DNA from: CALFUK01 sp964450495
GTDB lineage: Bacteria > Bacteroidota > Bacteroidia > Chitinophagales > Saprospiraceae
Direction: 5' to 3'
Length of the DNA: 64,000 nucleotides
NCBI GenBank assembly: GCA_964450495.1
Contig: CAYVFU010000009.1
Coordinates: 13,416 to 77,415 of the forward strand
Below are positions 55,735-64,000 of the stretch, piece by piece. The notes under the pieces were generated by a model. The model searched no databases. It was not told the DNA's origin and saw only the letters and a list, made by a program, of their open reading frames with translations. A program made the translations under genes and the position numbers. The stretch's first letter is position 1. Every line of letters begins with the position of its first letter.

Positions 55735-56172
55735 TTATTCGTAAAAAAATGTAATGTCTAGTTCATCTAGGCTTTCCTCAAAGTATATCATAATCAGTTC
55801 ATCAGATATTGTAGATTCTTCTGCCAAATCTTCATCTGACAAATCATCAATGATGTAGTCTCCAAACTCATCTAAATTTTCGTCCACATAAGTTTCAACA
55901 TAGCTGTGATTCACCTGGTCTATCCCACGAGGTGCATTAAATAATGATACAATACCAGTCAATAGTATCATACTAGCAGCTATCCCGATCACCCGTACCA
56001 CTTGTCTATTACGACTCGCAAATGAGTTAGACTTAACGGAATTAGTGTTTGAAATCAACTTTTCTATTTGAGTATCATCTAATGGAGACACTGTTATGTG
56101 TTGCTGCAAATCAGCAAGCTTTGGTGCAATATCCTTTAGTTCGTTTATGATTTCGTTTTTGTTTTTATTCAT
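55735..56172 (-). CDS. Single-pass anti-sigma factor
   Basis: The 145-aa protein has a short cytosolic helical part (IINELKDIAPKLADLQQHITVSPLDDTQIEKLI), a membrane helix at about 60-82 (VIGIAASMILLTGIVSLFN), and a very acidic periplasmic tail (LDEFGDYIIDDLSDEDLAEE). It overlaps the upstream sigma gene by 8 bases and precedes the Spy-like gene by 11. No zinc-binding HxxxCxxC motif is present. Topology and place in the operon support the anti-sigma role. Confidence 0.75.
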   Translation of the reverse strand: MNKNKNEIINELKDIAPKLADLQQHITVSPLDDTQIEKLISNTNSVKSNSFASRNRQVVRVIGIAASMILLTGIVSLFNAPRGIDQVNHSYVETYVDENLDEFGDYIIDDLSDEDLAEESTISDELIMIYFEESLDELDITFFYE

Positions 56173-56728
56173 GACTATAACTTTTAATTAGAGATAGCTG
56201 GTGTTCAATCTTTTTAACTGCATGATGATAAGAAGCTTTCAACGCACCTTCAGATGTTTTCAAAAGACTGGACATCTCTTTGTAACTTTTGCCATTAAAA
56301 TACCTTAGTTCAAATACTAATTGTTGTTTTTCTGGCAGCTTTTGGACCGATTCGTTCAACGCTTTTAGAATAAATGATGCTTCTGGACCACTTTTAGGAG
56401 CTGGAATCGATAGTTCACTCTGTTCAATAGAGCTATTTATCTGGTAGTATTTTGTTTGCTTGTTGTAGTGGTTTATAGTTTCATTGTGTGCTATGCGGTA
56501 CAACCAAGAGTACAGCGAAGACTTTCCTTCAAATTTTGATACGCCTTTCAATACTTTGATGAGCACATTTTGCATCACATCTTCTGCGTCTTGCTTGTAT
56601 TTAACTTGCCTCAAAATTTGATTATACATTAGAGTGCCATACGTTTTCAATAATAACCGACAGCCTTTATCCTGTCTATCATCGCTTGTCAAAAGTTCAA
56701 GTATTTCCTTGTCACTTTGATTTTTCAC
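56165..56728 (-). CDS. ECF-type RNA polymerase sigma factor (RpoE-like)
   Basis: The 187-aa protein has sigma region 2 (CRLLLKTYGTLMYNQILRQVKYKQDAEDVMQNVLIKVLKGVSKFEGKSSLYSWLYRIAHNETINHY) and region 4 (LPEKQQLVFELRYFNGKSYKEMSSLLKTSEGALKASYHHAVKKIE). It heads a compact operon with an overlapping anti-sigma gene and a Spy-like periplasmic gene, a common envelope-stress arrangement in Bacteroidota. Likely autoregulated. Confidence 0.92.
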   Translation of the reverse strand: MKNQSDKEILELLTSDDRQDKGCRLLLKTYGTLMYNQILRQVKYKQDAEDVMQNVLIKVLKGVSKFEGKSSLYSWLYRIAHNETINHYNKQTKYYQINSSIEQSELSIPAPKSGPEASFILKALNESVQKLPEKQQLVFELRYFNGKSYKEMSSLLKTSEGALKASYHHAVKKIEHQLSLIKSYSHE

Positions 56729-56834
56729 ACTTTCTCTTGGGTGTTTAACTATTAGACACTTTAAATATGATGAGGTTTAATTTGATTTGTATAATTTGAA
56801 TTTACATGTTTATTTAGCAGTTTATCAGAATGAT

Positions 56835-57386
56835 ATGAAAAAAGTATTGGCAAAATTTCTATTTACTAAAGTTTGGGGCTGGAAGGTGGATGGCGAATAT
56901 CCTTATGAGGTTAAGAAATTTTTGATCACTGTAGCTCCTCATACTTCATTTCATGATTTCCCTGTTGGCATCTTATTCCGAAACTGGTATGGTGTCCAAA
57001 TCAATTTTATCATCAAAGCTGAAATAGGCAATCATCCTATCCTTGGTCCATTTGTTAAATGGATGGGCGGTATTCCTGTTCAACGTGATAAAGCCACAAA
57101 CTTTGTGCAATCTGTAGCTAAGACATATTCAGAATATGAGTCACTCTATATATGTATAACCCCAGAAGGAACTCGTAAAAAAGTAGATAAGTTCAAATCT
57201 GGGTTTTACTATATCGCTAAGCGTGCTGGTATTCCTATACTTCCCATCGTTTTTGATTTTGAACATAAGACGCTCAGGATCTTACCTCTTTTTCATTTAG
57301 GTGATGACCCAAAAGCAGATATCGAATCGTTTGAGAATCTCTATCGTGGATATCAAGGCAAATATCCTGAACACAGTTTTGGATAA
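56835..57386 (+). CDS. PlsC-type 1-acyl-glycerol-phosphate acyltransferase
   Basis: About 183 residues from ATG 56835 (MKKVLAKFLFTKVWGWKV); the frame is open 16 codons upstream to a TTG. The acyltransferase motifs are present: APHTSFHDFP with the H-x4-D pair, KAEIGNHPILGPFVKWMGGIPVQRDKA, and TPEGTRKKVDKFKSGFYYIAKRAGIPILPI. Small proteins of this type act on lysophospholipids or lyso-glycolipids at the inner membrane. Single gene, divergent from the sigma operon. Confidence 0.85.
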   Translation: MKKVLAKFLFTKVWGWKVDGEYPYEVKKFLITVAPHTSFHDFPVGILFRNWYGVQINFIIKAEIGNHPILGPFVKWMGGIPVQRDKATNFVQSVAKTYSEYESLYICITPEGTRKKVDKFKSGFYYIAKRAGIPILPIVFDFEHKTLRILPLFHLGDDPKADIESFENLYRGYQGKYPEHSFG

Positions 57387-57544
57387 AGCGAAAGGCAGAC
57401 AGTTAAAGCTGTCAATGGAAAGTAGATTCCTATTATTCGCTAGTAGTATCGATATAACCACCGCGTCTGCATAAATTGTGCCCACACCAAACCTTAAACT
57501 TTTGATAACACTATCACCAGCCAGATGTACGTATATTTAATACT

Positions 57545-57904
57545 ATGAGATTGGTTTATTATACCATATTGTTTTTCATCCCCGTTTGCCTCTTCGGACA
57601 AGCTGATTTCTTCGGTCAACAGAAGGAGGCTAACAAAGATGAGCTAACTCAAATCGAAGTGGAATTTCAATTAACAGTATATCCAAACCCGACAGTAGAC
57701 TATTTAAACATTGCGACTAATACGCCATTTTCAGGTACATATATGTTGACCAATATTATTGGAAAACAATTGACAACGGGTGTATTAATTAAAGACCAAG
57801 CAACTGAAGTCATGATGGGCGAATACAATGATGGCATTTATCTCTTAAACGTATTCGATGAAAATGGAAAAAGAATAACTACTCGAAAGATTTTCAAAGA
57901 ATAA
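57545..57904 (+). CDS. Small secreted protein made almost only of a T9SS sorting domain
   Basis: The 119-aa protein has a signal peptide (YTILFFIPVCLFGQ), a linker of about 25 polar residues, and a T9SS type A C-terminal domain: VYPNPTVDYLNIATNTPFSGTYMLTNIIGKQL, then GIYLLNVFDENGKRITTRKIFKE. No functional domain precedes the sorting domain. It may be a tiny cargo, or the C-terminal domain may serve another purpose. ligA starts 25 bases later on the same strand. Confidence 0.85.
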   Translation: MRLVYYTILFFIPVCLFGQADFFGQQKEANKDELTQIEVEFQLTVYPNPTVDYLNIATNTPFSGTYMLTNIIGKQLTTGVLIKDQATEVMMGEYNDGIYLLNVFDENGKRITTRKIFKE

Positions 57905-57929
57905 TCATAGCCTTAACTATCTTCGGTTT

Positions 57930-60038
57930 ATGTTTAAAAACTCGGAGAAAAAGCGACTTCTTGAATTAACCAAAGCGTTCCTAAAATCCAGTGCCTCTGC
58001 ATTACAAATTGAGGATTTGCGAGAAGTATTACATTTCCATGAATGGAACTATTCGATCAATAATGAACCCTTAATTTCTGATTTTGAATATGATCAGCTA
58101 TTCAAAGCACTAGAAGCAATCGAGACAGAATTTCCAAATCTGATATCACCAAGTTCACCAACACAAAGAGTGGCGGTGGATATTGTAGATAATGCAAGTA
58201 CCATAAAGCACTTATCACCTATGCTGTCTTTGGACAATTCGTATAATGCAGATGATCTAAAGAGTTTTGATGAGAGCATCAAAAAATTGACCGGCTTACC
58301 AGCAGAAGAAACAATAGTCTATTGCGTCGAACCCAAATTTGACGGTGGCAGTGTTGGAATTGTGTTTGAAAACGATTTGTTGGCAAGAGCAGCAACTAGA
58401 GGAAATGGTACTCTTGGTGAAGACATGACTGCAAATGCCAAAACTTTACCAACCGTACCTTTATCTGCAGATTTTTCAAAACACGGTATTCACACAGCAG
58501 AGCTTAGAGGAGAGGCAGTGATCCATAAGGACAGATTCAAAAAAATAAATAAAGAAAGAGAGTCAAATGGCAAATCTGTATTTGCAAATCCGCGGAATGC
58601 AGCAGCTGGTGGTCTCCGAATGAAGAATCCGAATGAGACCAGAGCGAGAGGCATTGAAATATTTTTATTTCAAATGGGCTATGCGGTTGATCAGAACGGG
58701 AATGACCTTTTACCAAGCTTAGATTCTCATTTTGATCAGATTAATCTCCTTGCAGAGTTAGGATTTAAAGTGCCCACAATAGAGAAAAAGCAGTGCTCAG
58801 GTATCCAAGAGGTTATCGACTTGATCACATCTTGGGAAGGTAAAAGAGAAGATTATCCCTACGAGATAGACGGAATGGTTGTCAAAGTAGATAGCCATGC
58901 CTTACAAGTCAAATGTGGATTTACACAACATCATCCACGATGGGCAATAGCATATAAATTCAAGGCAAAACAGGCATCAACAAAACTTTTAGGCATTGAT
59001 TATCAAATAGGTAAAATTGGTTCTATCACACCTGTTGCCAAACTTGAGCCAGTCCAGTTAGCAGGGGTAACAATCTCATCGGTGTCCTTACACAATGAAG
59101 AATTCATACAATCAAAAGACCTTAGAATAGGGGATACCGTGTTGGTAGAACGTGCAGGTGACGTCATTCCTTATATTGTAAAATCTCTTGAGGATTATAG
59201 GGACGGCTCTGAAAAAGAAATAGAGTTTCCAACAGCATGTCCTTCTTGCGATACCACTTTAGTTAAGAATGAAAATGAAGCTGCATGGAGATGTACGAAT
59301 GCCCTATGTGAAGCACAACAAATGCAACGGCTTATTTTCCATGTTTCCAAGAACGCTATGGACATTGATGGTTTTGGAAAAGCCTTTGTCGAATTATTTT
59401 ATCAAAAAGGTTGGCTCAAAGATTTGAGTGATGTGTATGATCTAGATTACAACGAAATAGCAAAGTTGGAAGGCTTCGGACAAAAGTCTGTACAGAATTT
59501 AGAAGCTGCTATCAACGTGGCAAAACAAAATCCGATAAGTAAATTATTGCACAGTCTCAGTATTCACCATTTAGGGAAAAAGGCATCTAAGATTATTGCA
59601 GAACACATAGATCATGTCTTGGATCTTAAAGAATGGAATGCAGAAGCTTTTACAGACATAAAGGATATTGGTCCCGTTGTTGCTGAGAACGTTGTTGCTT
59701 TCTTTAGTCAAGAAGAAAATATTGCACTTCTTCAAAGAATGGAATCACTTGGGGTAAACCTCAGTCAAACAGCTGAAGACCAACCATTGATCGTAGCAGA
59801 AGATGCTCCACTAGCTGGAAAAACTATTTTGTTTACAGGATCTTTGCAAAACATGTCAAGAAAAGAGGCACAAGAATTAGCAGCAAAGTCTGGAGCTAAA
59901 AATATCAGTGCTGTCAGTAAAAATCTAGACATTCTTGTTGCTGGCGAAAAAGCTGGGTCAAAATTGAAAAAGGCCCAAGCCATTGATACCGTACAAATAT
60001 TAACTGAAGCAGAATTTTTACTTTTGATAAATGAATAA
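57930..60038 (+). CDS. ligA: NAD-dependent DNA ligase
   Basis: The 702-aa protein has the LigA layout: Ia domain with Tyr/Asp pair (SDFEYDQLFKALEA), SPSSPTQRV, MLSLDNSYN, the adenylation motif EPKFDGG with catalytic Lys136, motif III-IV segments (AELRGEAVIHK, ANPRNAAAGGLR), EIDGMVVKVD, RWAIAYKF, an OB fold (GSITPVAKLEPVQLAGVTISSVSLHNEEF), a four-Cys zinc finger (CPSC and CTNALC), helix-hairpin-helix repeats, and a BRCT domain (GKTILFTGSLQNMSRKEAQELA). The residues after the KxDG motif (GSVGIVF) differ from the usual LAISL, as in some Bacteroidota. It seals nicks in replication and repair. The next gene starts inside its end. Confidence 0.95.
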   Translation: MFKNSEKKRLLELTKAFLKSSASALQIEDLREVLHFHEWNYSINNEPLISDFEYDQLFKALEAIETEFPNLISPSSPTQRVAVDIVDNASTIKHLSPMLSLDNSYNADDLKSFDESIKKLTGLPAEETIVYCVEPKFDGGSVGIVFENDLLARAATRGNGTLGEDMTANAKTLPTVPLSADFSKHGIHTAELRGEAVIHKDRFKKINKERESNGKSVFANPRNAAAGGLRMKNPNETRARGIEIFLFQMGYAVDQNGNDLLPSLDSHFDQINLLAELGFKVPTIEKKQCSGIQEVIDLITSWEGKREDYPYEIDGMVVKVDSHALQVKCGFTQHHPRWAIAYKFKAKQASTKLLGIDYQIGKIGSITPVAKLEPVQLAGVTISSVSLHNEEFIQSKDLRIGDTVLVERAGDVIPYIVKSLEDYRDGSEKEIEFPTACPSCDTTLVKNENEAAWRCTNALCEAQQMQRLIFHVSKNAMDIDGFGKAFVELFYQKGWLKDLSDVYDLDYNEIAKLEGFGQKSVQNLEAAINVAKQNPISKLLHSLSIHHLGKKASKIIAEHIDHVLDLKEWNAEAFTDIKDIGPVVAENVVAFFSQEENIALLQRMESLGVNLSQTAEDQPLIVAEDAPLAGKTILFTGSLQNMSRKEAQELAAKSGAKNISAVSKNLDILVAGEKAGSKLKKAQAIDTVQILTEAEFLLLINE

Positions 60039-60726
60039 AATTAGACTTATAATAGCGATGATGGTTATTTTGGCTGCCTGTAAAAATGAACCTAAAGAAG
60101 CTGCTAGGCAGATGGAGGAGCAACCAGTAAGTATGCTGAAAACTATAGAAGTGCAGGATAAACCAACCTCATCTAAAGCACCTGACGGTTGGCAAGAATT
60201 AACAGATGATCTACCGGGCTATGTGACTGATATTAAATATGCCACAACAGACAACTTTGTCAAAGAAGTCATGTATGATTGCGGAAAGTGCTTTTTGAGA
60301 AATCAAGCTGCTGAAGCACTCGATAATGTAGCTAAAGAATTAACAAAAAGGAACTTGAAAATCAAGCTTTTTGACTGTTACCGACCTGGTCCCGTACAAC
60401 AGAAGCTGTGGGAAAAAGTACCTGATGCTAGTTATGTGACACCACCTTGGAGAGGATCGCAACACAATCGTGGAGTAGCGGTTGATCTGACCATTATTGA
60501 TGCAAATGGCAAAGAATTAGACATGGGTACGGCATTTGATTATTTTGGCGAAGAAGCTCATCATACCTATACAGCGCATTCCGAGGAGATTCAACAAAAC
60601 AGGACTTTATTGAAATCATTGATGGAACAATATGGATTTGCGTCTATTCGCACAGAATGGTGGCATTATTCGATAGCAGAACTCAAACATCTTGAAGTGT
60701 CTCAATGGGAATGGGATTGCAACTGA
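60031..60726 (+). CDS. D-Ala-D-Ala dipeptidase (M15D, VanX-like) lipoprotein
   Basis: The 231-aa protein has a lipobox (ILAAC, Cys17) and VanX-type motifs: Arg118 in DCYRPGPVQ, zinc ligands His145 and Asp152 in GSQHNRGVAVDL, catalytic Glu209 and zinc ligand His212 in EWWHY. VanX-like dipeptidases cut D-Ala-D-Ala; in bacteria without glycopeptide resistance genes, as here (no vanH/vanA seen), they recycle cell-wall dipeptides. It overlaps ligA by 8 bases and is probably co-transcribed with it. Confidence 0.9.
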   Translation: MNKIRLIIAMMVILAACKNEPKEAARQMEEQPVSMLKTIEVQDKPTSSKAPDGWQELTDDLPGYVTDIKYATTDNFVKEVMYDCGKCFLRNQAAEALDNVAKELTKRNLKIKLFDCYRPGPVQQKLWEKVPDASYVTPPWRGSQHNRGVAVDLTIIDANGKELDMGTAFDYFGEEAHHTYTAHSEEIQQNRTLLKSLMEQYGFASIRTEWWHYSIAELKHLEVSQWEWDCN

Positions 60727-60775
60727 TAAATTCAGAGAGAAATCATAACAATACAACAACTATTGGCGTTTAAAC

Positions 60776-60783
60776 TATCTTTG
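60776..60783 (+). promoter_or_regulatory. TAnnTTTG -7 box upstream of moxR
   Basis: TATCTTTG fits the Bacteroidota -7 consensus and lies 32 bases before the MoxR start codon. A TTG lies 10 bases before it; no canonical -33 spacing. Confidence 0.35.
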
Positions 60784-60815
60784 TGCACTTGTAAAGAAAA
60801 CGAGAAGTTTTAAAT

Positions 60816-61784
60816 ATGGAAAACCAGCAGAAATCAGATGTTGCAGCGGTAGACGCATTGGCGAAGTCTTACAATGAATTAGTCAATGAGATTGGCAAGG
60901 TTATCATCGGTCAGAAAGATGTTGTTAAAAGTGTTGTCATTTCATTATTTAGTAATGGCCACAGTCTGTTGGTTGGTGTGCCTGGATTGGCCAAAACACT
61001 TTTGGTAAGTACAATCTCTGATGTGCTGGATTTGGATTTCAAGAGAATTCAGTTTACACCTGATTTAATGCCATCCGATATTACAGGGTCAGAAATTTTA
61101 GATGAGAATAGAAATTTCAAATTCAATCAAGGACCATTGTTTTCTAATATAGTCTTAGCAGATGAGATTAATAGAACACCACCAAAAACACAGGCAGCAT
61201 TATTAGAGGCTATGCAAGAACGTTCTGTTACCATAGCTGGCACAAAGCATATTTTGCCTAAACCATTTTTTGTATTGGCTACTCAAAATCCTATTGAACA
61301 AGAAGGGACCTATCCACTTCCAGAAGCTCAGTTGGATAGATTTATGTTCAATATTCCTTTGGACTATCCTAGTTATGAAGAAGAAGTTGAAGTTGTCAAA
61401 AATACCACGGCGAACAAAGATATCACCTTGAATAATATTCTGACCGGGGAGCAAATTTTGGATTATCAAAAGCTCATTCGTAAGATTCCAATAGCTGACA
61501 ATGTACTAGAATATGCGGTTAACTTGGCTGCTAAAACTCGTCCAGGAACGGATAGGGCTACCGATCAAGTGAAAAATTATATTTCATGGGGCGCTGGTCC
61601 TAGAGCGTCACAATATCTTGTACTTGGTGCAAAATGTCATGCAGCAATTGCCGGCAAATATTCTCCTGATATTGAAGATGTCAAAGCCATTGCAAATTAT
61701 GTCTTACGCCATAGAATTGTGCGTAATTACAAGGCAGAAGCTGAAGGGATCACAGAAAATGATATAATTGAGGGATTGTTGTAA
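60816..61784 (+). CDS. MoxR-type AAA ATPase
   Basis: The 322-aa protein has Walker A GVPGLAKT (about 50-57), Walker B LADEINRTPPKTQAALLEAMQE, sensor 1 FFVLATQNPIEQEGTYPLPEAQLDRFMF, and a C-terminal lid with sensor 2 (WGAGPRASQYLVLGAK). MoxR ATPases act as chaperones for metal or protein assembly, usually followed by a DUF58/VWA partner; here the next gene is a DUF4837 lipoprotein instead. Confidence 0.92.
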   Translation: MENQQKSDVAAVDALAKSYNELVNEIGKVIIGQKDVVKSVVISLFSNGHSLLVGVPGLAKTLLVSTISDVLDLDFKRIQFTPDLMPSDITGSEILDENRNFKFNQGPLFSNIVLADEINRTPPKTQAALLEAMQERSVTIAGTKHILPKPFFVLATQNPIEQEGTYPLPEAQLDRFMFNIPLDYPSYEEEVEVVKNTTANKDITLNNILTGEQILDYQKLIRKIPIADNVLEYAVNLAAKTRPGTDRATDQVKNYISWGAGPRASQYLVLGAKCHAAIAGKYSPDIEDVKAIANYVLRHRIVRNYKAEAEGITENDIIEGLL

Positions 61785-61923
61785 ACTATTGAAATTCAGC
61801 ATTTTTTAAAATTTCATTCCACCATAAGTGTACTTTTTCTCATCTAAGAAGTAGAAGCTTGTATTAGGTTTTTATTACAATAAATATAGAAGCCCTATAT
61901 TGAATGTTTAACCAAAAAATTAG

Positions 61924-63003
61924 ATGACCCAAACAGTTATTAAAGTTGCTTTTTTCTTATCCATGTTGGGAGTTTTTTCCTGTAGCAATGATGTTGTCAT
62001 AGGTCCAAATAAGCCCAAACCAAAGGCTTTTGGCAAAATGAACGATGTTGTCATTCTTTCAGAAAAAACGATTTGGGAAGGTGCTGTTGGAGATAGTATA
62101 CGTTATTATTTTGGTGGAGAATTTCCAGTTACGCCTAGACCAGAACCTCTCTTTGATTTAAGATATTTCCCTACTGAAAAAGTTGAATACGAAGAAGCAC
62201 TAAGGGAATTGCGTACCTATATTGTAGTTGTGGATTTAAGTGATGAAGAGAGCTCGACTACAAAAATGCTTAAAAAGGATCTTGGTGAAATTAAATTTGA
62301 CCAAGCAAAAGCTGATCCAACATTCACAACATCAGTTGGTAAAAATAAGTGGGCGACAAATCAGATTTTAATCTACGTTTTTGGTAATGGCCATGATGAT
62401 TTGTTTACTCAAATCCGTGAGAATTTTCCTGCTATGGCAACTCGTATAAAAAATCATGATGCAGAACAACTCGCTTCACTCACATATGCTACAGGAGATA
62501 ATATCGGATTGACAAATGAAGTTAAATCGAGATATGGATTTGACATTAGAATTCCTGCAGACTTCAGAGTGATTTTAGATGACGAGGAAAATAATTTCTT
62601 TTGGTTGAGAAAAGAAGTTGAAGGCGTTGGTGTGATGTCAATGTCATTTAGCGAGTATCCCTATGAAACTACTGAACAACTGTCTATTGAAAGTTTCAAG
62701 GCAATGAGAAACAAACATGGGAGTGATCGCACATATTCAACGGAAGCAAATTCCATCATGAGAATCAATGACATTGATATGCCTATCCTTGTATACCCAT
62801 TCAATAAGGATGGGTCATATGGTAAAGAATTTAGAGGGATTTGGGAGTTGGATAATGACTTTATCGGAGGACCATTTATCAGCTATCTATTTATAAATGA
62901 ATCAAAGAACACGGTCTTATTAGTTGACTCATGGGTAATGGCTCCAGGAAAGACCAAAAGAAAGTATCTACAACAACTGGAATTGATCGTAAAAGGCAAA
63001 TAA
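61924..63003 (+). CDS. DUF4837 lipoprotein
   Basis: The 359-aa protein has a lipobox-like signal peptide (FFLSMLGVFSC, about residue 20) and the DUF4837 features: NDVVILSEKTIWEGAVGDSIRYYFGGEFPVTPRPEPLFDLRYFP, then KNKWATNQILIYVFGN, and LNESKNTVLLVDSWVMAPGKTKRKYLQQLELI near the end. The function of the family is unknown; it is common in Bacteroidota and is often near cell-wall or envelope genes. Its stop is followed by an AT-rich gap before the next secreted gene. Confidence 0.85.
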   Translation: MTQTVIKVAFFLSMLGVFSCSNDVVIGPNKPKPKAFGKMNDVVILSEKTIWEGAVGDSIRYYFGGEFPVTPRPEPLFDLRYFPTEKVEYEEALRELRTYIVVVDLSDEESSTTKMLKKDLGEIKFDQAKADPTFTTSVGKNKWATNQILIYVFGNGHDDLFTQIRENFPAMATRIKNHDAEQLASLTYATGDNIGLTNEVKSRYGFDIRIPADFRVILDDEENNFFWLRKEVEGVGVMSMSFSEYPYETTEQLSIESFKAMRNKHGSDRTYSTEANSIMRINDIDMPILVYPFNKDGSYGKEFRGIWELDNDFIGGPFISYLFINESKNTVLLVDSWVMAPGKTKRKYLQQLELIVKGK

Positions 63004-63128
63004 TCTCCGCATCAACATAGTTTTTCTCAGTTCTTGTCTTTAAAAACCATCTATTGGCACAAAAGATGTACTATTTTTATAATATAACAGGTGCAATCTA
63101 AAGTATTGTAGACAAAACTATTAACACT

Positions 63129-64000
63129 ATGTTTTTATCGAAAACTTCATTGAACAAGAAGAATACAATTTCTATCATATTGGTTTGTACGTTTTTTTGG
63201 TTGGCAAATTCAAATAATCCACCAAATGGTCGAACAGGAGCACCTGGAGAACAAACATGTGCCACCACTGGTTGTCACGGAAATCAAAGTGGTATAATTA
63301 ACGGTGAAATTTCTTTACTTGGGTTTCCTGAAGTACTAGATGCTGGCATCACCTATAATTTGACTTTACAAATGGTTGTCACCGGAGGAGATCCTCAATT
63401 AGGCGGGTTTCAAATGACAGCGATTTCAAATAACTCTTCTGCGGGTGTCTTTTCAAATGCTGGCACTTCAGCTACCATCACAGAATCTAATGGCAATGTT
63501 TATGTAGAGCACGACAATGGAGCGGCACCATTTATCGCAGATACTGTTTTGTATACAGTTGATTGGGAATCTCCTGCTGACATCAGTAACAATGAGGTTA
63601 CCTTCTATTATGTAGGCAATTTCGCAAACGGCAATGGCAATAATAATGAGGATAGAATAGTCGCAAATTCATTAACCGTGTCAGGTGTTTTAATTGTAGA
63701 TGAAGACAACGATGGTTTTGATAGCACTGAAGATTGTGATGATACTAATCCAAATGTCAATCCAGATGCAATGGAAATTATTGGCAATGATATAGATGAA
63801 GATTGTGATGGCATCAAACAAGTTGATTTAGATATGGATGGATTCACGGCAGACATGGATTGTAACGATGAGGATGAAACAATTAACCCAGATGCCATAG
63901 AAATTCCAAATAATGATGTCGATGAAAATTGTGATGATGTTATAGAGATGACAGTTGTAGATGCAGATAATGATGGTTTCAATTCTGATGTTGACTGTAA
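63129..64000 (+). CDS. Secreted choice-of-anchor V protein with MopE-type metal-binding repeats (partial)
   Basis: The frame runs from ATG 63129 to the window edge (290 codons, no stop). A signal peptide (TISIILVCTFFWLANS) is followed by PPNGRTGAPGEQTCATTGCHGNQSG, the start of a choice-of-anchor V domain with a C-x4-CH pair reminiscent of haem c sites, then a beta domain to about 180. After it come repeats of a Ca-binding Asp-rich motif: DNDGFDSTEDCDDTNPNVNPDAMEI, then MDGFTADMDCNDEDETINPDA and DNDGFNSDVDC. These are MopE-like metal-binding motifs common in secreted Bacteroidota proteins. Probably a large surface protein whose end, including any sorting signal, lies outside the window. Confidence 0.8.
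   Translation, partial: MFLSKTSLNKKNTISIILVCTFFWLANSNNPPNGRTGAPGEQTCATTGCHGNQSGIINGEISLLGFPEVLDAGITYNLTLQMVVTGGDPQLGGFQMTAISNNSSAGVFSNAGTSATITESNGNVYVEHDNGAAPFIADTVLYTVDWESPADISNNEVTFYYVGNFANGNGNNNEDRIVANSLTVSGVLIVDEDNDGFDSTEDCDDTNPNVNPDAMEIIGNDIDEDCDGIKQVDLDMDGFTADMDCNDEDETINPDAIEIPNNDVDENCDDVIEMTVVDADNDGFNSDVDC

Noticed and set aside
63608..63982. Minus-strand frame opposite the MopE-type repeats
   Set aside because: Its repeated Ser-rich pattern is the mirror of the Asp-rich repeats on the plus strand.

Overview
This AT-rich window comes from a member of the Bacteroidota, most likely a Saprospiraceae-like marine or aquatic gliding or filamentous bacterium. Evidence: a T9SS C-terminal sorting domain at 57.5 kb, FecR/ECF sigma pairs, DUF4856, DUF4837 and HTTM families, a 7TMR-DISM histidine kinase, a CHAT protease, very large secreted CSLREA/beta-helix proteins ending in a '3-coathanger stack'-like C-terminal domain, TAnnTTTG-type promoter boxes, and no clear Shine-Dalgarno sequences. 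The lineage is inferred from gene content only. I saw no rRNA, tRNA, CRISPR array or insertion sequence. One scaffolding gap of 100 N lies at 34111-34210, inside a tandem repeat.

Layout. 1-1.3 kb: end of a sulfotransferase-like gene coupled to an alkyltransferase-like (ATL) gene, then a divergent TrpF-like gene. 1.5-18.9 kb: an accessory block of secreted proteases and regulators. It holds an M43 metalloprotease, a stand-alone LuxR-type HTH protein, an ECF sigma factor with a membrane TPR partner, a convergent CHAT-TPR protein, a beta-helix/subtilase, and a 2.2-kaa reprolysin-like protein with five repeated beta-helix modules. 19-24 kb: an S74-type surface protein, a second stand-alone HTH protein, and a NarL-type response regulator convergent with its probable 7TMR-DISM kinase; related palindromes lie upstream of both two-component genes. 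24-29.7 kb: AraC regulator plus methyltransferase, rsgA with a coupled 55-aa membrane ORF, a broken FG-GAP gene, and a flippase. 30-36.8 kb: parE, a hypothetical envelope protein, a DUF4143 ATPase, the 23-bp tandem repeat, and a penicillin acylase-family lipoprotein. 37-45.2 kb: a probable metal (iron?) uptake operon, DUF4856 lipoprotein - imelysin - HTTM protein - TonB receptor, followed by a small membrane protein and a sodium:solute symporter. 45.3-49.4 kb: PqiA-like protein, ECF sigma/FecR pair, Crp/Fnr regulator. 49.6-51.8 kb: mgsA-uvrC. 52-57 kb: a beta-roll surface protein, a TPR protein, and an ECF sigma / anti-sigma / Spy-like triad. 57-64 kb: PlsC-type acyltransferase, a minimal T9SS-CTD protein, ligA, a VanX-like dipeptidase, a MoxR ATPase, a DUF4837 lipoprotein, and the start of a choice-of-anchor V / MopE-repeat secreted protein.

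How the parts may work together. The most interesting region is 1.5-24 kb. Several secreted proteases share a C-terminal domain, and they sit among an ECF sigma factor, a membrane protein that may act as its anti-sigma factor, a CHAT (caspase-like) protease predicted to face the same compartment as that protein's C-terminal half, two HTH-only regulators and a two-component system. Shared upstream elements (a 20-bp element at two genes, three TTCACA boxes 21 bp apart, and palindromes at the two-component genes) suggest co-regulation. That these form one system is inference; the parts themselves are read from the sequence.
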